Of a stretch of DNA of 64,000 nucleotides, positions 46,570 through 59,918 are shown piece after piece. The DNA comes from Nitrospirillum amazonense (GTDB taxonomy: Bacteria > Pseudomonadota > Alphaproteobacteria > Azospirillales > Azospirillaceae). The stretch covers positions 62,001-126,000 of the forward strand of contig NZ_VITN01000016.1 of the NCBI RefSeq assembly GCF_007828045.1, given 5' to 3'. The position numbers were made by a program, and so were the translations under genes. Under the pieces are notes generated by a model. It did not search any database. It was given only the letters and a program-made list of their open reading frames with translations, and was not told where the DNA came from. Numbering within the stretch: position 1 is the stretch's first letter; the number at the start of each line of letters is the position of its first letter.

Positions 46570-47472
46570 ATGGAAAAGCGTTGGATCCTTCCCCTGGGCC
46601 TGCTGGTGCTGGCCGCCATCCTGCTGCAGGGCAGCTTCTTCACCCTCAACCAGACGCAGCAGGCCCTGGTGCTGCAGTTCGGCGAGCCCAAGCGCGTGAT
46701 TCGCGAGCCCGGCTTGTGGGTCAAGATTCCCTTCGTGCAGAACGTGGTGGTGCTGGACCGCCGCGTGCTGGACATCGACCCGCCGGTGGAAAGCGCAATC
46801 CTGGCCGACCAGAAGCGGCTGGAGGTGGACGCCTACGCCCGCTACCGCATAGCCGATCCGCTGATGTTCTTCCAGACCCTGGGCAACGAGCAGCAGGCCC
46901 GCCTGCGCCTGTCGGTCATCGTGAATTCGGCCATGCGCCGCGTCCTGGGCAACGTCAACCTGCCGGCCGTGCTGTCGCAGGAGCGCGAGAAGGTCATGGC
47001 CGACATCAAGTCCCAGGTGAACCAGGAGGCGCAGCGCCTGGGCATCGAGATCGTGGACGTGCGCCTGCGCCGGGCCGACCTGCCGGAACAGACCAGTCAG
47101 GCGGTGTTCGCCCGCATGCGCTCCGAACGTGAGCGCGAGGCGGCGGAGGCCCGGGCCCAGGGCCAGGAACTGTCGCAGCAGATCAAGAGCCGCGCCGACC
47201 GCGACCGCACCGTGCTGCTGGCCGAGGCCCAGCGCCAGGCCCAGATCACCCGGGGCGAGGGCGACAACCAGGCGATTCGCATCATGAATGAGGCGATCAG
47301 CCGCAACCCCGAATTCTACAGCTTCTACCGCAGCCTCCAGGCCTACCGCGACACGCTGAAGCCCGACGACACCACCCTGGTGCTGTCTCCCGGCGCCGAC
47401 TTCTTCAAGTACTTGGGCGCCAGTGGGGGCGCCAGTGGGGGCGCCGGCGATCATCGCCGCGCGGACAAGTAG
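46570..47472 (+). CDS. hflC: HflC, membrane protease modulator
   Basis: 300 aa. An N-terminal signal anchor (WILPLGLLVLAAILLQG) leads into an SPFH domain (TQQALVLQFGEPKRV onward) and a helical C-terminus ending in a short Gly/Ser/Ala repeat (encoded by a GGCGCCAGTGGG repeat). Partner of HflK in the FtsH-HflKC complex. Start ATG at 46570, 13 bp after hflK. Operon with hflK and the DUF2065 gene. Confidence 0.96.
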   Translation: MEKRWILPLGLLVLAAILLQGSFFTLNQTQQALVLQFGEPKRVIREPGLWVKIPFVQNVVVLDRRVLDIDPPVESAILADQKRLEVDAYARYRIADPLMFFQTLGNEQQARLRLSVIVNSAMRRVLGNVNLPAVLSQEREKVMADIKSQVNQEAQRLGIEIVDVRLRRADLPEQTSQAVFARMRSEREREAAEARAQGQELSQQIKSRADRDRTVLLAEAQRQAQITRGEGDNQAIRIMNEAISRNPEFYSFYRSLQAYRDTLKPDDTTLVLSPGADFFKYLGASGGASGGAGDHRRADK

Positions 47473-47510
47473 GCGCGGGCCGTGCCCGAAAGAGCGGGGA
47501 GCCCAAGGTT

Positions 47511-47696
47511 TTGAATGACTTGATGACGGGCGCGGCGCTGGCACTGGTGCTGGAGGGCGTGTGTTATGCCCTCATGCCCGGGACCATGCGCCGGCTGGCG
47601 GGCCGCATGGCCGAGACGCCGGCGCACCGCCTGCGCTGGGCGGGGCTGGCGGGGGCGTGCATCGGCGTCGGCCTGGTGTGGCTGGCGCGCCGCTAA
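47511..47696 (+). CDS. DUF2065 (YjeT-like) small membrane protein
   Basis: 61 aa with two hydrophobic segments (TGAALALVLEGVCYALMPG and LAGACIGVGLVWLA). DUF2065/YjeT is the usual third gene after hflKC. The TTG start at 47511 gives MNDLMTGAALALVLEG, matching the family N-terminus, and AAGG lies upstream; ATG 47523 would be shorter. Function unknown. Confidence 0.85.
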   Translation: MNDLMTGAALALVLEGVCYALMPGTMRRLAGRMAETPAHRLRWAGLAGACIGVGLVWLARR

Positions 47697-47850
47697 GGGG
47701 ACCAATCGGCGGGCCGCCGCCCTATCCCCTTGCGATATCACAAGCCATTCCCCTTAACAGGCGCGACTTCACCCCCCTATAGTGGGGGCCCCAAAAACGG
47801 GAACCCGGAAAGGGAACCGTGTAACGGGAATATGGAATGATGACGGGCGG

Positions 47851-49452
47851 ATGCCATCTTCAAGGCGTCCCCCTGCCAGGAGTGGCCCCACAGTGACGTC
47901 CCCCGCCTGCACAGCACCCTCGCCGACGGCCCCATCCCCCAAGAAGGAAGGGCTCCGCCGGTTCCCGGCCCTGCGCCGGTCACTGATGGTGCTGGGCGTC
48001 CTGCTGCTGCCCACGGCCTGCGGCGACCCCGCCCCCGCCCGGGCGGAACCGCCGCCCCACAGCTTCGCGCCCCTGGTGGAAAAGATGCTGCCGGCGGTGG
48101 TGAACATCTCCACCACCCAGGTGATGAAGGACAAGAAGCAGGGTCAGTTGCCCATGCCGGAGTTTCCGCCCGGCTCGCCCTTCGGCGACTTCTTCCGCGA
48201 CTACCAGCAGCGGCAGAAGGAGAATGACCAGGGCGGTGGCGGTGATGACAAGGGCGGCGCCACCTCGCTGGGCTCCGGCTTCATCATCGACGCGTCGGGC
48301 TATGTGGTGACCAACAACCACGTCATCGAGGGCGCCGACGAGATCACGGTGCGCCTGCAGGACGACACCCAGATGAAGGCGACGCTGGTGGGGACCGACA
48401 AGGCCACCGATATCGCCCTGTTGAAGGTGGAACCGTCGTCCAAGCTGCCCGCCATGGTGTGGGGCAACAGCGACGCGCTGAAGGTGGGCGACTGGGTGGT
48501 GGCCATCGGCAACCCCTTCGGCCTGGGCGGCACGGTGACGGCGGGCATCATCTCCGCCCGCGGGCGCGACATCGGCGCCGGCAAGTATGACGACTTCCTG
48601 CAGACCGACGCCTCCATCAACCTGGGCAATTCCGGCGGCCCGCTGATCAACCTCAACGGCGAGGTCATCGGCATGAACACCGCCATCTTCTCCCCCGGGT
48701 CCAACGAGGGGGAGGCCGGGTCGGTCGGCATCGGCTTCGCCATCCCGGCGGTGGTGATCAAGAACGTGGTGCAGCAGTTGCGTGAGACCGGCAAGGTGCG
48801 GCGCGGCTGGCTGGGCGTGCAGATCCAGGACGTGACGCCCGACATCGCCGAAACCCTGAACCTGAAGCAGCAGCGCGGCGCCCTGGTGGCCGTGGTCAGC
48901 CCCGGCGGGCCGGGCGAGCAGGCCGGCCTGAAACAGGGCGACGTCATCGTCAGCATCGACGGCAAGGACGTCACCAACGGCCGGATGCTGCCCCGCATCG
49001 TGGCGGAGGAGCCGGTGGGCCACAAGGCGGCGCTGGTCGTGCTGCGCAAGGGCGGCAAGACCAACGTGACCGTGTCGCTGGGTGAGCTGAAAGAGGATAC
49101 CGAGGGCGGGGCGGCGACCGCTGCCACCGGCAACGGGCCGGCCGAGGCCGAGGGCACCATCGACAGCGTCGGCCTGACCCTGGACGCGCTCAGCCCCAAA
49201 GTCCGGCAGAAGTTCAGCGTGCGCGACGACGCCCAGGGCGTCGCCGTGGTGCGCGTCGCCCCCAACAGCCCGGCCGCCAAGCGCGAGATCAAGGCCGGCG
49301 ACCTGATCGTCGAGGTCGGCCAGGAAGAGGTCAGCACCCCCAATGACGTCGCCACCCGCGTGGCCAAGGCCAAGGACAATGGCCAGAAGGCGGTGCTGCT
49401 GCTGGTGGAACGGGCGGGCGACCTGCTGTTCGTGGCCCTGCCGCTGGAATAA
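47851..49452 (+). CDS. Periplasmic Do/DegP-family serine protease
   Basis: 533 aa from ATG 47851; a GTG at 47893 with AGGAG upstream is an alternative. Signal sequence RRSLMVLGVLLLPTACG with likely cleavage after ARA (near residue 65). The protease domain has the triad His157 (NNHVIEGA), Asp187 (TDIALLKV) and Ser261 (LGNSGGPL), followed by two PDZ domains. It degrades or refolds misfolded envelope proteins. It follows hflKC, which is common in proteobacteria. Convergent with serB, which ends 14 bp away. Confidence 0.94.
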   Translation: MPSSRRPPARSGPTVTSPACTAPSPTAPSPKKEGLRRFPALRRSLMVLGVLLLPTACGDPAPARAEPPPHSFAPLVEKMLPAVVNISTTQVMKDKKQGQLPMPEFPPGSPFGDFFRDYQQRQKENDQGGGGDDKGGATSLGSGFIIDASGYVVTNNHVIEGADEITVRLQDDTQMKATLVGTDKATDIALLKVEPSSKLPAMVWGNSDALKVGDWVVAIGNPFGLGGTVTAGIISARGRDIGAGKYDDFLQTDASINLGNSGGPLINLNGEVIGMNTAIFSPGSNEGEAGSVGIGFAIPAVVIKNVVQQLRETGKVRRGWLGVQIQDVTPDIAETLNLKQQRGALVAVVSPGGPGEQAGLKQGDVIVSIDGKDVTNGRMLPRIVAEEPVGHKAALVVLRKGGKTNVTVSLGELKEDTEGGAATAATGNGPAEAEGTIDSVGLTLDALSPKVRQKFSVRDDAQGVAVVRVAPNSPAAKREIKAGDLIVEVGQEEVSTPNDVATRVAKAKDNGQKAVLLLVERAGDLLFVALPLE

Positions 49453-49466
49453 GCCCGCGCCGGGCG

Positions 49467-50387
49467 TCAGCCGGCCACGATCTCGCTCTCGCGATAGCCC
49501 TGGGCATAGAGCAGGGCGGTGAGGTCGCCGTGGTCGACCTTGGCCCGCGCGGCTGCCGCCACCGCCGGCTTGGCGTGGAAGGCGATGCCCAGGCCGGCGG
49601 CCAGCAGCATGGGCAGGTCGTTGGCGCCGTCGCCCACGGTGACGGCGGCGGTCAGGGGCACGCGCCGCTGGGCGCAGATGCGGGTCAGGGCCGCGGCCTT
49701 GGAATCCTTGTCCAGGATGGGTTCCACCGGCTGGCCGGTCAGCTTGCCGTCCTGGATGACCAGGTCGTTGGCCTGATCTTCGTCAAAGCCCAGGATGCCG
49801 CGCACGTACGCGGTGAAGGGCTTGAAGCCGCCGGACACCAGGGCGCAGTAGGCGCCGTGCTTGCGCATGGTGGCGACCAGGGACCGGGCGCCCGGCATCA
49901 GGGTGACGATGCCCTTCAACTCATCGATCACGGCGGCGTCCATGCCGGCCAGCAGGGCCACGCGCTCGCGCAGGGCGCCCTTGAAGTCGATCTCGCCGTT
50001 CATGGCGCGGCGGGTGATTTCGGCGATGGTGTCGCGCCGGCCGATCAGGGCGCCCAGCTCGTCCAGCATCTCCTGGTGGATGATGGTCGATTCCATGTCG
50101 GCCACCAGCACGGCCTTGCGCCGGCCGGCCGCCTCCTGCGTGATGGCGTCCACCGGCTGGCCCAGCAGGGCCTGGGCGCAGGCAGCATTGGCCTGGTCGG
50201 GATGCAGGCCGGCGAAGGCGATGTCGCAGGCGCGGCCCGGCGCCAGCCAATCGGGGGTGCTGGTTTCCGCCCCCAGCGCCTGCAGGGCGGCGCGCGCCGC
50301 CCGGACCATGCTATCGTCCAGCGTCGCCGCCGCGGCCTCCGCCTCTGTCAGGGGGGCGCCGGCGATCAGGGTCACCACATGGGTCAT
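49467..50387 (-). CDS. serB: Phosphoserine phosphatase, motif I with Glu
   Basis: 306 aa. It dephosphorylates phosphoserine in the last step of serine synthesis. A regulatory N-terminal region of about 90 residues precedes the HAD domain. HAD motifs: motif I in VADMESTIIHQE, motif II Ser in ALVSGGFKPF, Lys in ILDKDSKA and motif III in VTVGDGANDLPML. Motif I reads Asp-Met-Glu-Ser-Thr where the E. coli enzyme has Asp-Met-Asp-Ser-Thr, so the general acid/base position is Glu. Start ATG at 50387, 3 bp from the head-to-head miaA ATG. Convergent with the Do protease. Confidence 0.93.
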   Translation of the reverse strand: MTHVVTLIAGAPLTEAEAAAATLDDSMVRAARAALQALGAETSTPDWLAPGRACDIAFAGLHPDQANAACAQALLGQPVDAITQEAAGRRKAVLVADMESTIIHQEMLDELGALIGRRDTIAEITRRAMNGEIDFKGALRERVALLAGMDAAVIDELKGIVTLMPGARSLVATMRKHGAYCALVSGGFKPFTAYVRGILGFDEDQANDLVIQDGKLTGQPVEPILDKDSKAAALTRICAQRRVPLTAAVTVGDGANDLPMLLAAGLGIAFHAKPAVAAAARAKVDHGDLTALLYAQGYRESEIVAG

Positions 50388-50390
50388 GGC

Positions 50391-51476
50391 ATGTCCGAAG
50401 GGTTTGAGGGGGCTTCCGCCGGTCTTGATACGGGGGGCGGGGCCGGCAGGCAAGACGCAGTGGGGCATCCGGCCCCTGCGATCCGTGCTGTTGCGGGTCC
50501 CGATGCCGCAACAAAGGAACCCAGGCAGGTCCCCAAGGCGGTGATCGTCATCGGCGGCCCCACCGCCTCGGGCAAGTCGCGGCTGGCCTTGGACTTGGGC
50601 GTCCGCCTGGGCGGCACCGTCATCAACGCCGACAGCATGCAGGTGTACCGGGGCCTGGCCCTGCTGACCGCCCAGCCCGGTCCGGATGATCTGTCCCAGG
50701 CGGTCCACCGCCTCTACGGCACCGTGCCGCCGTCGTTGCGCATGTCCGCCGCGCATTGGCGCGACCTGGCGCTGGCGGAGGTGCGGGCGGCGGAGCGGCC
50801 CATCCTGGTGGGCGGCACCGGCCTCTACCTGCGCACCCTCATGAGCGGCATCGCGGATATTCCCGCCATCGACGGCGCGGTGCGGGACCAGGCCAAGGCC
50901 CTGCATGCCAGGCTGGGCGGTCCGGCCTTCCACCAGGATTTGGCGGCCAGGGATCCGGAGGGGGCGGCTAAGCTGGCCCCCGGCGACACCCAGCGCCTGG
51001 TGCGGGCGTGGGAGGTGGTGGTGGGCACCGGCCGCACCCTGGGGGATTGGCAGCGGACGGCGGAGTTCACGGCGCCGGCCGACCTGGCCTTCCACACCAT
51101 TGTGGTCGACCCGCCGCGTGACCGCCTCTACGCCAATGGCGATGCGCGCTTCCTGGCCATGATGGAGCGGGGGGCGTTGGACGAGGTGCGGGCCTTGCTG
51201 GATCTGGGCCTTGATCCCGACCTGCCGGCCATGAAGGCGCTGGGCGTGCCGGAGCTGGCGGCACATCTCGCCGGCGCGCTATCGTTGCAGGAGGCGGTGG
51301 CCTTGGCGCAGCGCCACACGCGCAATTACGCCAAGCGGCAGACCACTTGGTTCCGTCACCAAATGCCGGAAGCCCGCCGGGTTGATCCCGGTTTCAGTCA
51401 GACGCATACCGGTTATGAGAAATTAATCGAAAGTCTGCTGAGTGAAATCTTTGCGATAATTCGCAAAACCGGTTGA
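50391..51476 (+). CDS. miaA: tRNA dimethylallyltransferase
   Basis: 361 aa from ATG 50391, but the conserved domain starts near residue 51 with the P-loop VIGGPTASGKSRLA. Alternative in-frame starts are GTG 50460 and GTG 50541; the last one gives MIVIGGPTASGKS, close to the usual N-terminus. It transfers a dimethylallyl group to A37 of tRNAs that read UNN codons. The DSMQVYRGLALLTAQP and GGTGLYLRTLMSG segments are diagnostic. Head-to-head with serB; a start at 50391 would leave no room for two promoters, favouring a later start. It precedes ilvB. Confidence 0.92.
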   Translation: MSEGFEGASAGLDTGGGAGRQDAVGHPAPAIRAVAGPDAATKEPRQVPKAVIVIGGPTASGKSRLALDLGVRLGGTVINADSMQVYRGLALLTAQPGPDDLSQAVHRLYGTVPPSLRMSAAHWRDLALAEVRAAERPILVGGTGLYLRTLMSGIADIPAIDGAVRDQAKALHARLGGPAFHQDLAARDPEGAAKLAPGDTQRLVRAWEVVVGTGRTLGDWQRTAEFTAPADLAFHTIVVDPPRDRLYANGDARFLAMMERGALDEVRALLDLGLDPDLPAMKALGVPELAAHLAGALSLQEAVALAQRHTRNYAKRQTTWFRHQMPEARRVDPGFSQTHTGYEKLIESLLSEIFAIIRKTG

Positions 51477-51605
51477 CCCTGGGTATAGTTCCGTCTACGG
51501 TCCCGATCCGCCCGGCTTTCGCGTTTGCGAAGGGGGCTGGGGTATTCCCGAGCGGGTCCGGTGAGCGGGCCTGACGGGGTGACTGGAAACCAGGATTTTT
51601 GGGAA

Positions 51606-53381
<1,776 letters not shown>

Positions 53382-53436
53382 GCGCCATCCCTTCCATCGC
53401 CGCCACGCCCGCCACCCTGCCTGACCGGAGCCCATC

Positions 53437-55088
<1,652 letters not shown>

Positions 55089-55104
55089 GCGGTTCGCGGG
55101 CCAT

Positions 55105-55153
55105 CCCCGGGGCGAAGCGACGAGGACGCGACCGAGGAAGCCCGGCGACTGAG
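55105..55153. repeat. Partial third copy of the dispersed repeat (copy C)
   Basis: About 49 bp after the ilvC stop share CGAGGAAGCCC followed by CGGCG and CTGAG with the 3' part of copy B (59775-59907). The 5' inverted repeat is absent. Either a decayed or a short member of the family. Confidence 0.45.
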
Positions 55154-55156
55154 AAA

Positions 55157-55200
55157 AAAAGGAAGGGCCGGCGCCTGACGGGTGCCGGTCCTTTTCTTTT
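55157..55200 (+). terminator. Rho-independent terminator after ilvC
   Basis: AAAGGAAGGGCCGGCGCC opposite GGTGCCGGTCCTTTTCTTTT forms a long stem with wobble pairs and a TGACG loop, ending in T-rich sequence. It closes the ilvBHC unit. Confidence 0.85.
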
Positions 55201-55331
55201 CGCGGGCGCAGCATTTCAGACGCATTCCTGTCGTCCGCATCTGCTCTGCGGAAACAAAACGCTGGTCAAATGTTGCCAGGGGCGGGAACGGGGCGTAGAC
55301 CAGACGGATCCCGAGCCCAGGATTTTTCACC

Positions 55332-56888
55332 ATGACCCACCCGTCCTCCGACCGCGTCATCATCTTCGACACCACCCTGCGCGACGGCGAGCAGTCGCCC
55401 GGCGCCTCCATGAACCTGGAAGAGAAGATCCGCATCGCCCAGACGTTGGAGGAAATGGGCGTGGACGTGATCGAGGCCGGCTTCCCCGCCGCCTCCAACG
55501 GGGATTTCGAGGCGGTGCGGGAGGTGGGCCGGGTGGTGCGCAACGCCACCATCGCCGGCCTGGCCCGCGCCCACCGCAACGACATCGAGCGCGCGGCCGA
55601 GGCGTTGAAGGGGGCGGCGCGCCAGCGCATCCACACCTTCATCTCCACCAGCCCGCTGCACATGAAGTACAAGCTGCAGATGGAGCCGGACGCCGTGGTC
55701 CAGGCCGTCTGGGACAGCGTCAGCCTGGCCCGCAACCACGTGGAAGACGTGGAATGGTCGGCCGAGGACGGTTCCCGCACCGAGCTGGACTTCCTCTGCC
55801 GCTGCGTGGAAACCGCCATCAAGGCCGGCGCCACCACCATCAACATCCCCGATACCGTGGGCTATGCCGTGCCGGAAGAATACGGCGCGCTGATCCGCGC
55901 CGTGCGGGAAAAGACGCCCAACAGCGACCAGGCCATCTTCTCCGTCCACTGCCACAACGACCTGGGCCTGGCCGTGGCCAACTCGCTGGCCGGTGTCGCC
56001 GGCGGCGCGCGGCAGGTGGAATGCACCATCAATGGCCTGGGGGAACGCGCGGGCAACGCCGCCCTGGAAGAGATCGTGATGGCGCTGCGCACCCGCGCCG
56101 ACTATCTGCCGTACAAGACCGGCATCAAGACCGAGGCCATCACCCGCGCCTCGCGCCTGGTATCCACCATCACCGGCTTTGTGGTGCAGCCCAACAAGGC
56201 CATCGTCGGCGCCAACGCCTTTGCCCATGAATCCGGTATCCACCAGGACGGCATGCTGAAGCACGCCGGCACCTATGAGATCATGACCCCGGAATCGGTG
56301 GGCCTGAACCGGTCCACCCTGGTGATGGGCAAGCACTCCGGCCGCGCCGCCTTCCGCGCCAAGCTGAAGGAGCTGGGCTACGAGGATATGGGCGACAACG
56401 CCGTGAACGAGGCGTTCCGCCGCTTCAAGGATCTGGCCGACCGCAAGAAGGACGTGTTCGACGAGGACATCATCGCCCTGATCGATGACGAGGTGGGCCG
56501 CCAGCACGACCACATCCAGTTCGTCTCGCTGCAGGTGGTGGCGGGGTCGCGCGGGCCGCAGCACGCGGTGCTGGAGGTGACGGTGGGGGGTGAGGCCGTG
56601 CCCCCGGTGGTCAGCTTCGGCAACGGCCCGGTGGATGCGGTGTTCAACGCCATCAAGCAGGTCTTCCCGCATGAGGCCAGGCTGCAACTTTACCAGGTGC
56701 ATGCCGTGACGGCCGGCACCGACGCCCAGGCCGAGGTGACCGTGCGCCTGGAGGAGGGCGGCAAGACCGTGAACGGCCAGGGGGCGGACGCCGACACCCT
56801 GGTTTCCTCCTGCCGCGCCTATCTGCACGCCTTGAACAAATTGCTGGTCAAGCGGCAGAAGACGGCGCCGGCGGCGATCAGCGCCTGA
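55332..56888 (+). CDS. leuA: 2-Isopropylmalate synthase
   Basis: 518 aa. First step of leucine synthesis, condensing 2-ketoisovalerate with acetyl-CoA. The HMGL/IPMS signature is [15 protein letters not shown], with the second motif [17 protein letters not shown] and metal-binding His; [10 protein letters not shown] is also present. The C-terminal regulatory domain (from about residue 390) should bind leucine for feedback. ATG at 55332, in its own unit after the ilvC terminator. The next gene is mreB, a common neighbour in Rhodospirillales. Confidence 0.97.
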   Translation: MTHPSSDRVIIFDTTLRDGEQSPGASMNLEEKIRIAQTLEEMGVDVIEAGFPAASNGDFEAVREVGRVVRNATIAGLARAHRNDIERAAEALKGAARQRIHTFISTSPLHMKYKLQMEPDAVVQAVWDSVSLARNHVEDVEWSAEDGSRTELDFLCRCVETAIKAGATTINIPDTVGYAVPEEYGALIRAVREKTPNSDQAIFSVHCHNDLGLAVANSLAGVAGGARQVECTINGLGERAGNAALEEIVMALRTRADYLPYKTGIKTEAITRASRLVSTITGFVVQPNKAIVGANAFAHESGIHQDGMLKHAGTYEIMTPESVGLNRSTLVMGKHSGRAAFRAKLKELGYEDMGDNAVNEAFRRFKDLADRKKDVFDEDIIALIDDEVGRQHDHIQFVSLQVVAGSRGPQHAVLEVTVGGEAVPPVVSFGNGPVDAVFNAIKQVFPHEARLQLYQVHAVTAGTDAQAEVTVRLEEGGKTVNGQGADADTLVSSCRAYLHALNKLLVKRQKTAPAAISA

Positions 56889-56908
56889 GGCCTATATTAA
56901 CCCCTTAA

Positions 56909-58249
<1,341 letters not shown>

Positions 58250-58364
58250 CCAAGGGCCTCCGGGCGCCCACATGGGCGCCTGGGACGTTTTTTTGGGACG
58301 GGGCCGGCATCGTATCCAAACCGGATGCATTGCCGGGCCCCCTGTAGCGGGACGGGGACTGCCT

Positions 58365-59243
58365 GTGAAGACGCGCAGCGGTGGCACCGCGCTCAGGATC
58401 GCAGCACCCATGCGGGCGCTGCTGCAGCGATTCTCATTTCTGCTGATGGTGCTGGCCGCCATCGGGCTGATGATGATGACGCGCGTCGATCCTGTGTTCA
58501 TCGACGCCGCCCGCGCCCGCGTCACCGACGCCTTCGCCCCCATCCTGGGCTTCATCGCCCGCCCCGCCGGTGCCGTGGCCAGCGTGCTGGAGTCCGGCCA
58601 CCAGCTGACGGCGCTCTATGCCGAGAACCAGCGCCTGCGCGAGGACAATGAGCGCCTGCGCCAGTGGCAGCAGACAGCCTTACGGCTGGAGGCGGAGAAC
58701 AACTCCCTGCGCGGCCTGCTGGCCTACAAGCCCGACCCCGCCGCCTCCTACATCACCGCCCGCGTCATCGCCGATCCCGGTGGGGCCTTCGTCCGTACCC
58801 TGGTGGTGATGGCTGGGCAGCGCGACGGCGTGCGCCGGGGCCAGGCCGCCATGGCCGGCCAGGGCGTCATCGGCCGCGTGGTGCAGGTGGGCGAATGGTC
58901 GTCCCGCATCCTGCTGGTCACCGACCTGAACGCCCGCATTCCCGTGGTGCTGGAAACCACCCGCCAGCGCGCCATGCTGTCGGGCGACAACTCCGACCAG
59001 CCGCGCCTGATGTATATCCCGCGCGGCGTGGAGCCGACGGTGGGTGAGCGGGTGTTCACCTCCGGCCATGGCGGGCTGTTCCCCGCCGGCCTGCCGGTGG
59101 GCATCGTGGCCGCCACCCATGATGGTGAGACGCGGGTCACCCCCATCGTCGATCTGTCGCGCATCGAATATGTGCAGCTGGTCGATTTCGGCATCCCCGG
59201 CGGACTGGCGGCCGAAGCGGCCCAGCCCGGCGGCATGCAGTAA
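58365..59243 (+). CDS. mreC: Rod-shape-determining protein MreC
   Basis: 292 aa. A short cytoplasmic N-terminus and one membrane segment (FSFLLMVLAAIGLMMM) are followed by a coiled coil (YAENQRLREDNERLRQWQQ) and two beta-barrel domains in the periplasm that bind PBP2. Start is GTG at 58365 with GGGGA upstream; a longer upstream frame has no support. Stop at 59243, 7 bp before mreD. Confidence 0.94.
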   Translation: MKTRSGGTALRIAAPMRALLQRFSFLLMVLAAIGLMMMTRVDPVFIDAARARVTDAFAPILGFIARPAGAVASVLESGHQLTALYAENQRLREDNERLRQWQQTALRLEAENNSLRGLLAYKPDPAASYITARVIADPGGAFVRTLVVMAGQRDGVRRGQAAMAGQGVIGRVVQVGEWSSRILLVTDLNARIPVVLETTRQRAMLSGDNSDQPRLMYIPRGVEPTVGERVFTSGHGGLFPAGLPVGIVAATHDGETRVTPIVDLSRIEYVQLVDFGIPGGLAAEAAQPGGMQ

Positions 59244-59250
59244 CGCCGCC

Positions 59251-59760
59251 ATGGCGGTTGGCATTTGGCAGCGGCTGGACCAGGCCGGGCGGAACTCGGT
59301 GCCCTTCAGCACCACGGTGGCGGCCATGCTGGTGGGGATGATGCCCTTGCAGCTGCCCGACTATTCCTTCGTGGCGCCCCCCCTCACCTTGATGGCCATC
59401 TACTACTGGGCGATCTATCGCCCCGACCTGCTGAAGCCTTATATGGCCTTCGGCATTGGGGTGCTGCAGGATCTTCTGGGTGGGTCGCCCCTGGGCATGA
59501 GCGCGCTGGTCTATGTGCTGGCCTACTGGCTGGTGCTGACCCAGCGGCGCTATTTCCTGGGGAACTCCTTCTGGTTCCTGTGGCTGGGCTTCGCCCTGGT
59601 GGCCGTGGGTGCGGGGGCCGTGCAGTGGGTGGCCTACAGCCTGATGACCGCCCACTTGGTGGGGCCGGGCAACGTGGTGGCCCAGGCCCTGCTGGCCATC
59701 GTGCTGTTCCCGGTTCCGGCCTGGTGTTTCAGCAAGCTGCACCGCAGCCTGTTGAGCTGA
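59251..59760 (+). CDS. mreD: Rod-shape-determining protein MreD
   Basis: 169 aa inner-membrane protein with about five hydrophobic segments (TLMAIYYWAIYRPDLLKPYMAF and the GVLQDLLGGSPLGMSALVYVLAYW region are MreD signatures). It belongs to the elongasome. ATG at 59251, just after mreC. The space to mrdA contains repeat copy B. Confidence 0.92.
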   Translation: MAVGIWQRLDQAGRNSVPFSTTVAAMLVGMMPLQLPDYSFVAPPLTLMAIYYWAIYRPDLLKPYMAFGIGVLQDLLGGSPLGMSALVYVLAYWLVLTQRRYFLGNSFWFLWLGFALVAVGAGAVQWVAYSLMTAHLVGPGNVVAQALLAIVLFPVPAWCFSKLHRSLLS

Positions 59761-59774
59761 CCTGAAGCGAAATG

Positions 59775-59907
59775 CCAACGGCATGAGGCATCTCTCATGC
59801 CGTTGTAGGACGTGACTGCGTCCGCCGGAGGTTTCCGGGGAACGAAGTGGACTGGAAACCGAGGAAGCCCAAGCCCGCGGATGCGGGCGTCCGGCGTCTG
59901 AGGGGGT
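59775..59907. repeat. Dispersed structured intergenic repeat, copy B
   Basis: About 133 bp filling most of the mreD/mrdA gap. It has the same 12-bp inverted repeat as copy A (59776-59787 and 59794-59805), then TAGGACGTGACTGCGTC, a GGTTTCC/GGAAACC hairpin in its middle, a hairpin GCCCGC-GGAT-GCGGGC (59873-59888), and the ending CGGCGTCTGAGGGGG. It lies inside the mre operon. Confidence 0.8.
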
Positions 59908-59918
59908 AAAAACTTACT

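Noticed and set aside
47771-47823. EcfG-type or RpoH-type promoter before the Do protease
   Set aside because: A GGGAACC direct repeat and TATAGT are present, but spacing and partner boxes do not match either consensus.
55201-55331. Leucine leader peptide/attenuator before leuA
   Set aside because: I found no short frame with clustered leucine codons and no terminator/antiterminator pair in this gap.
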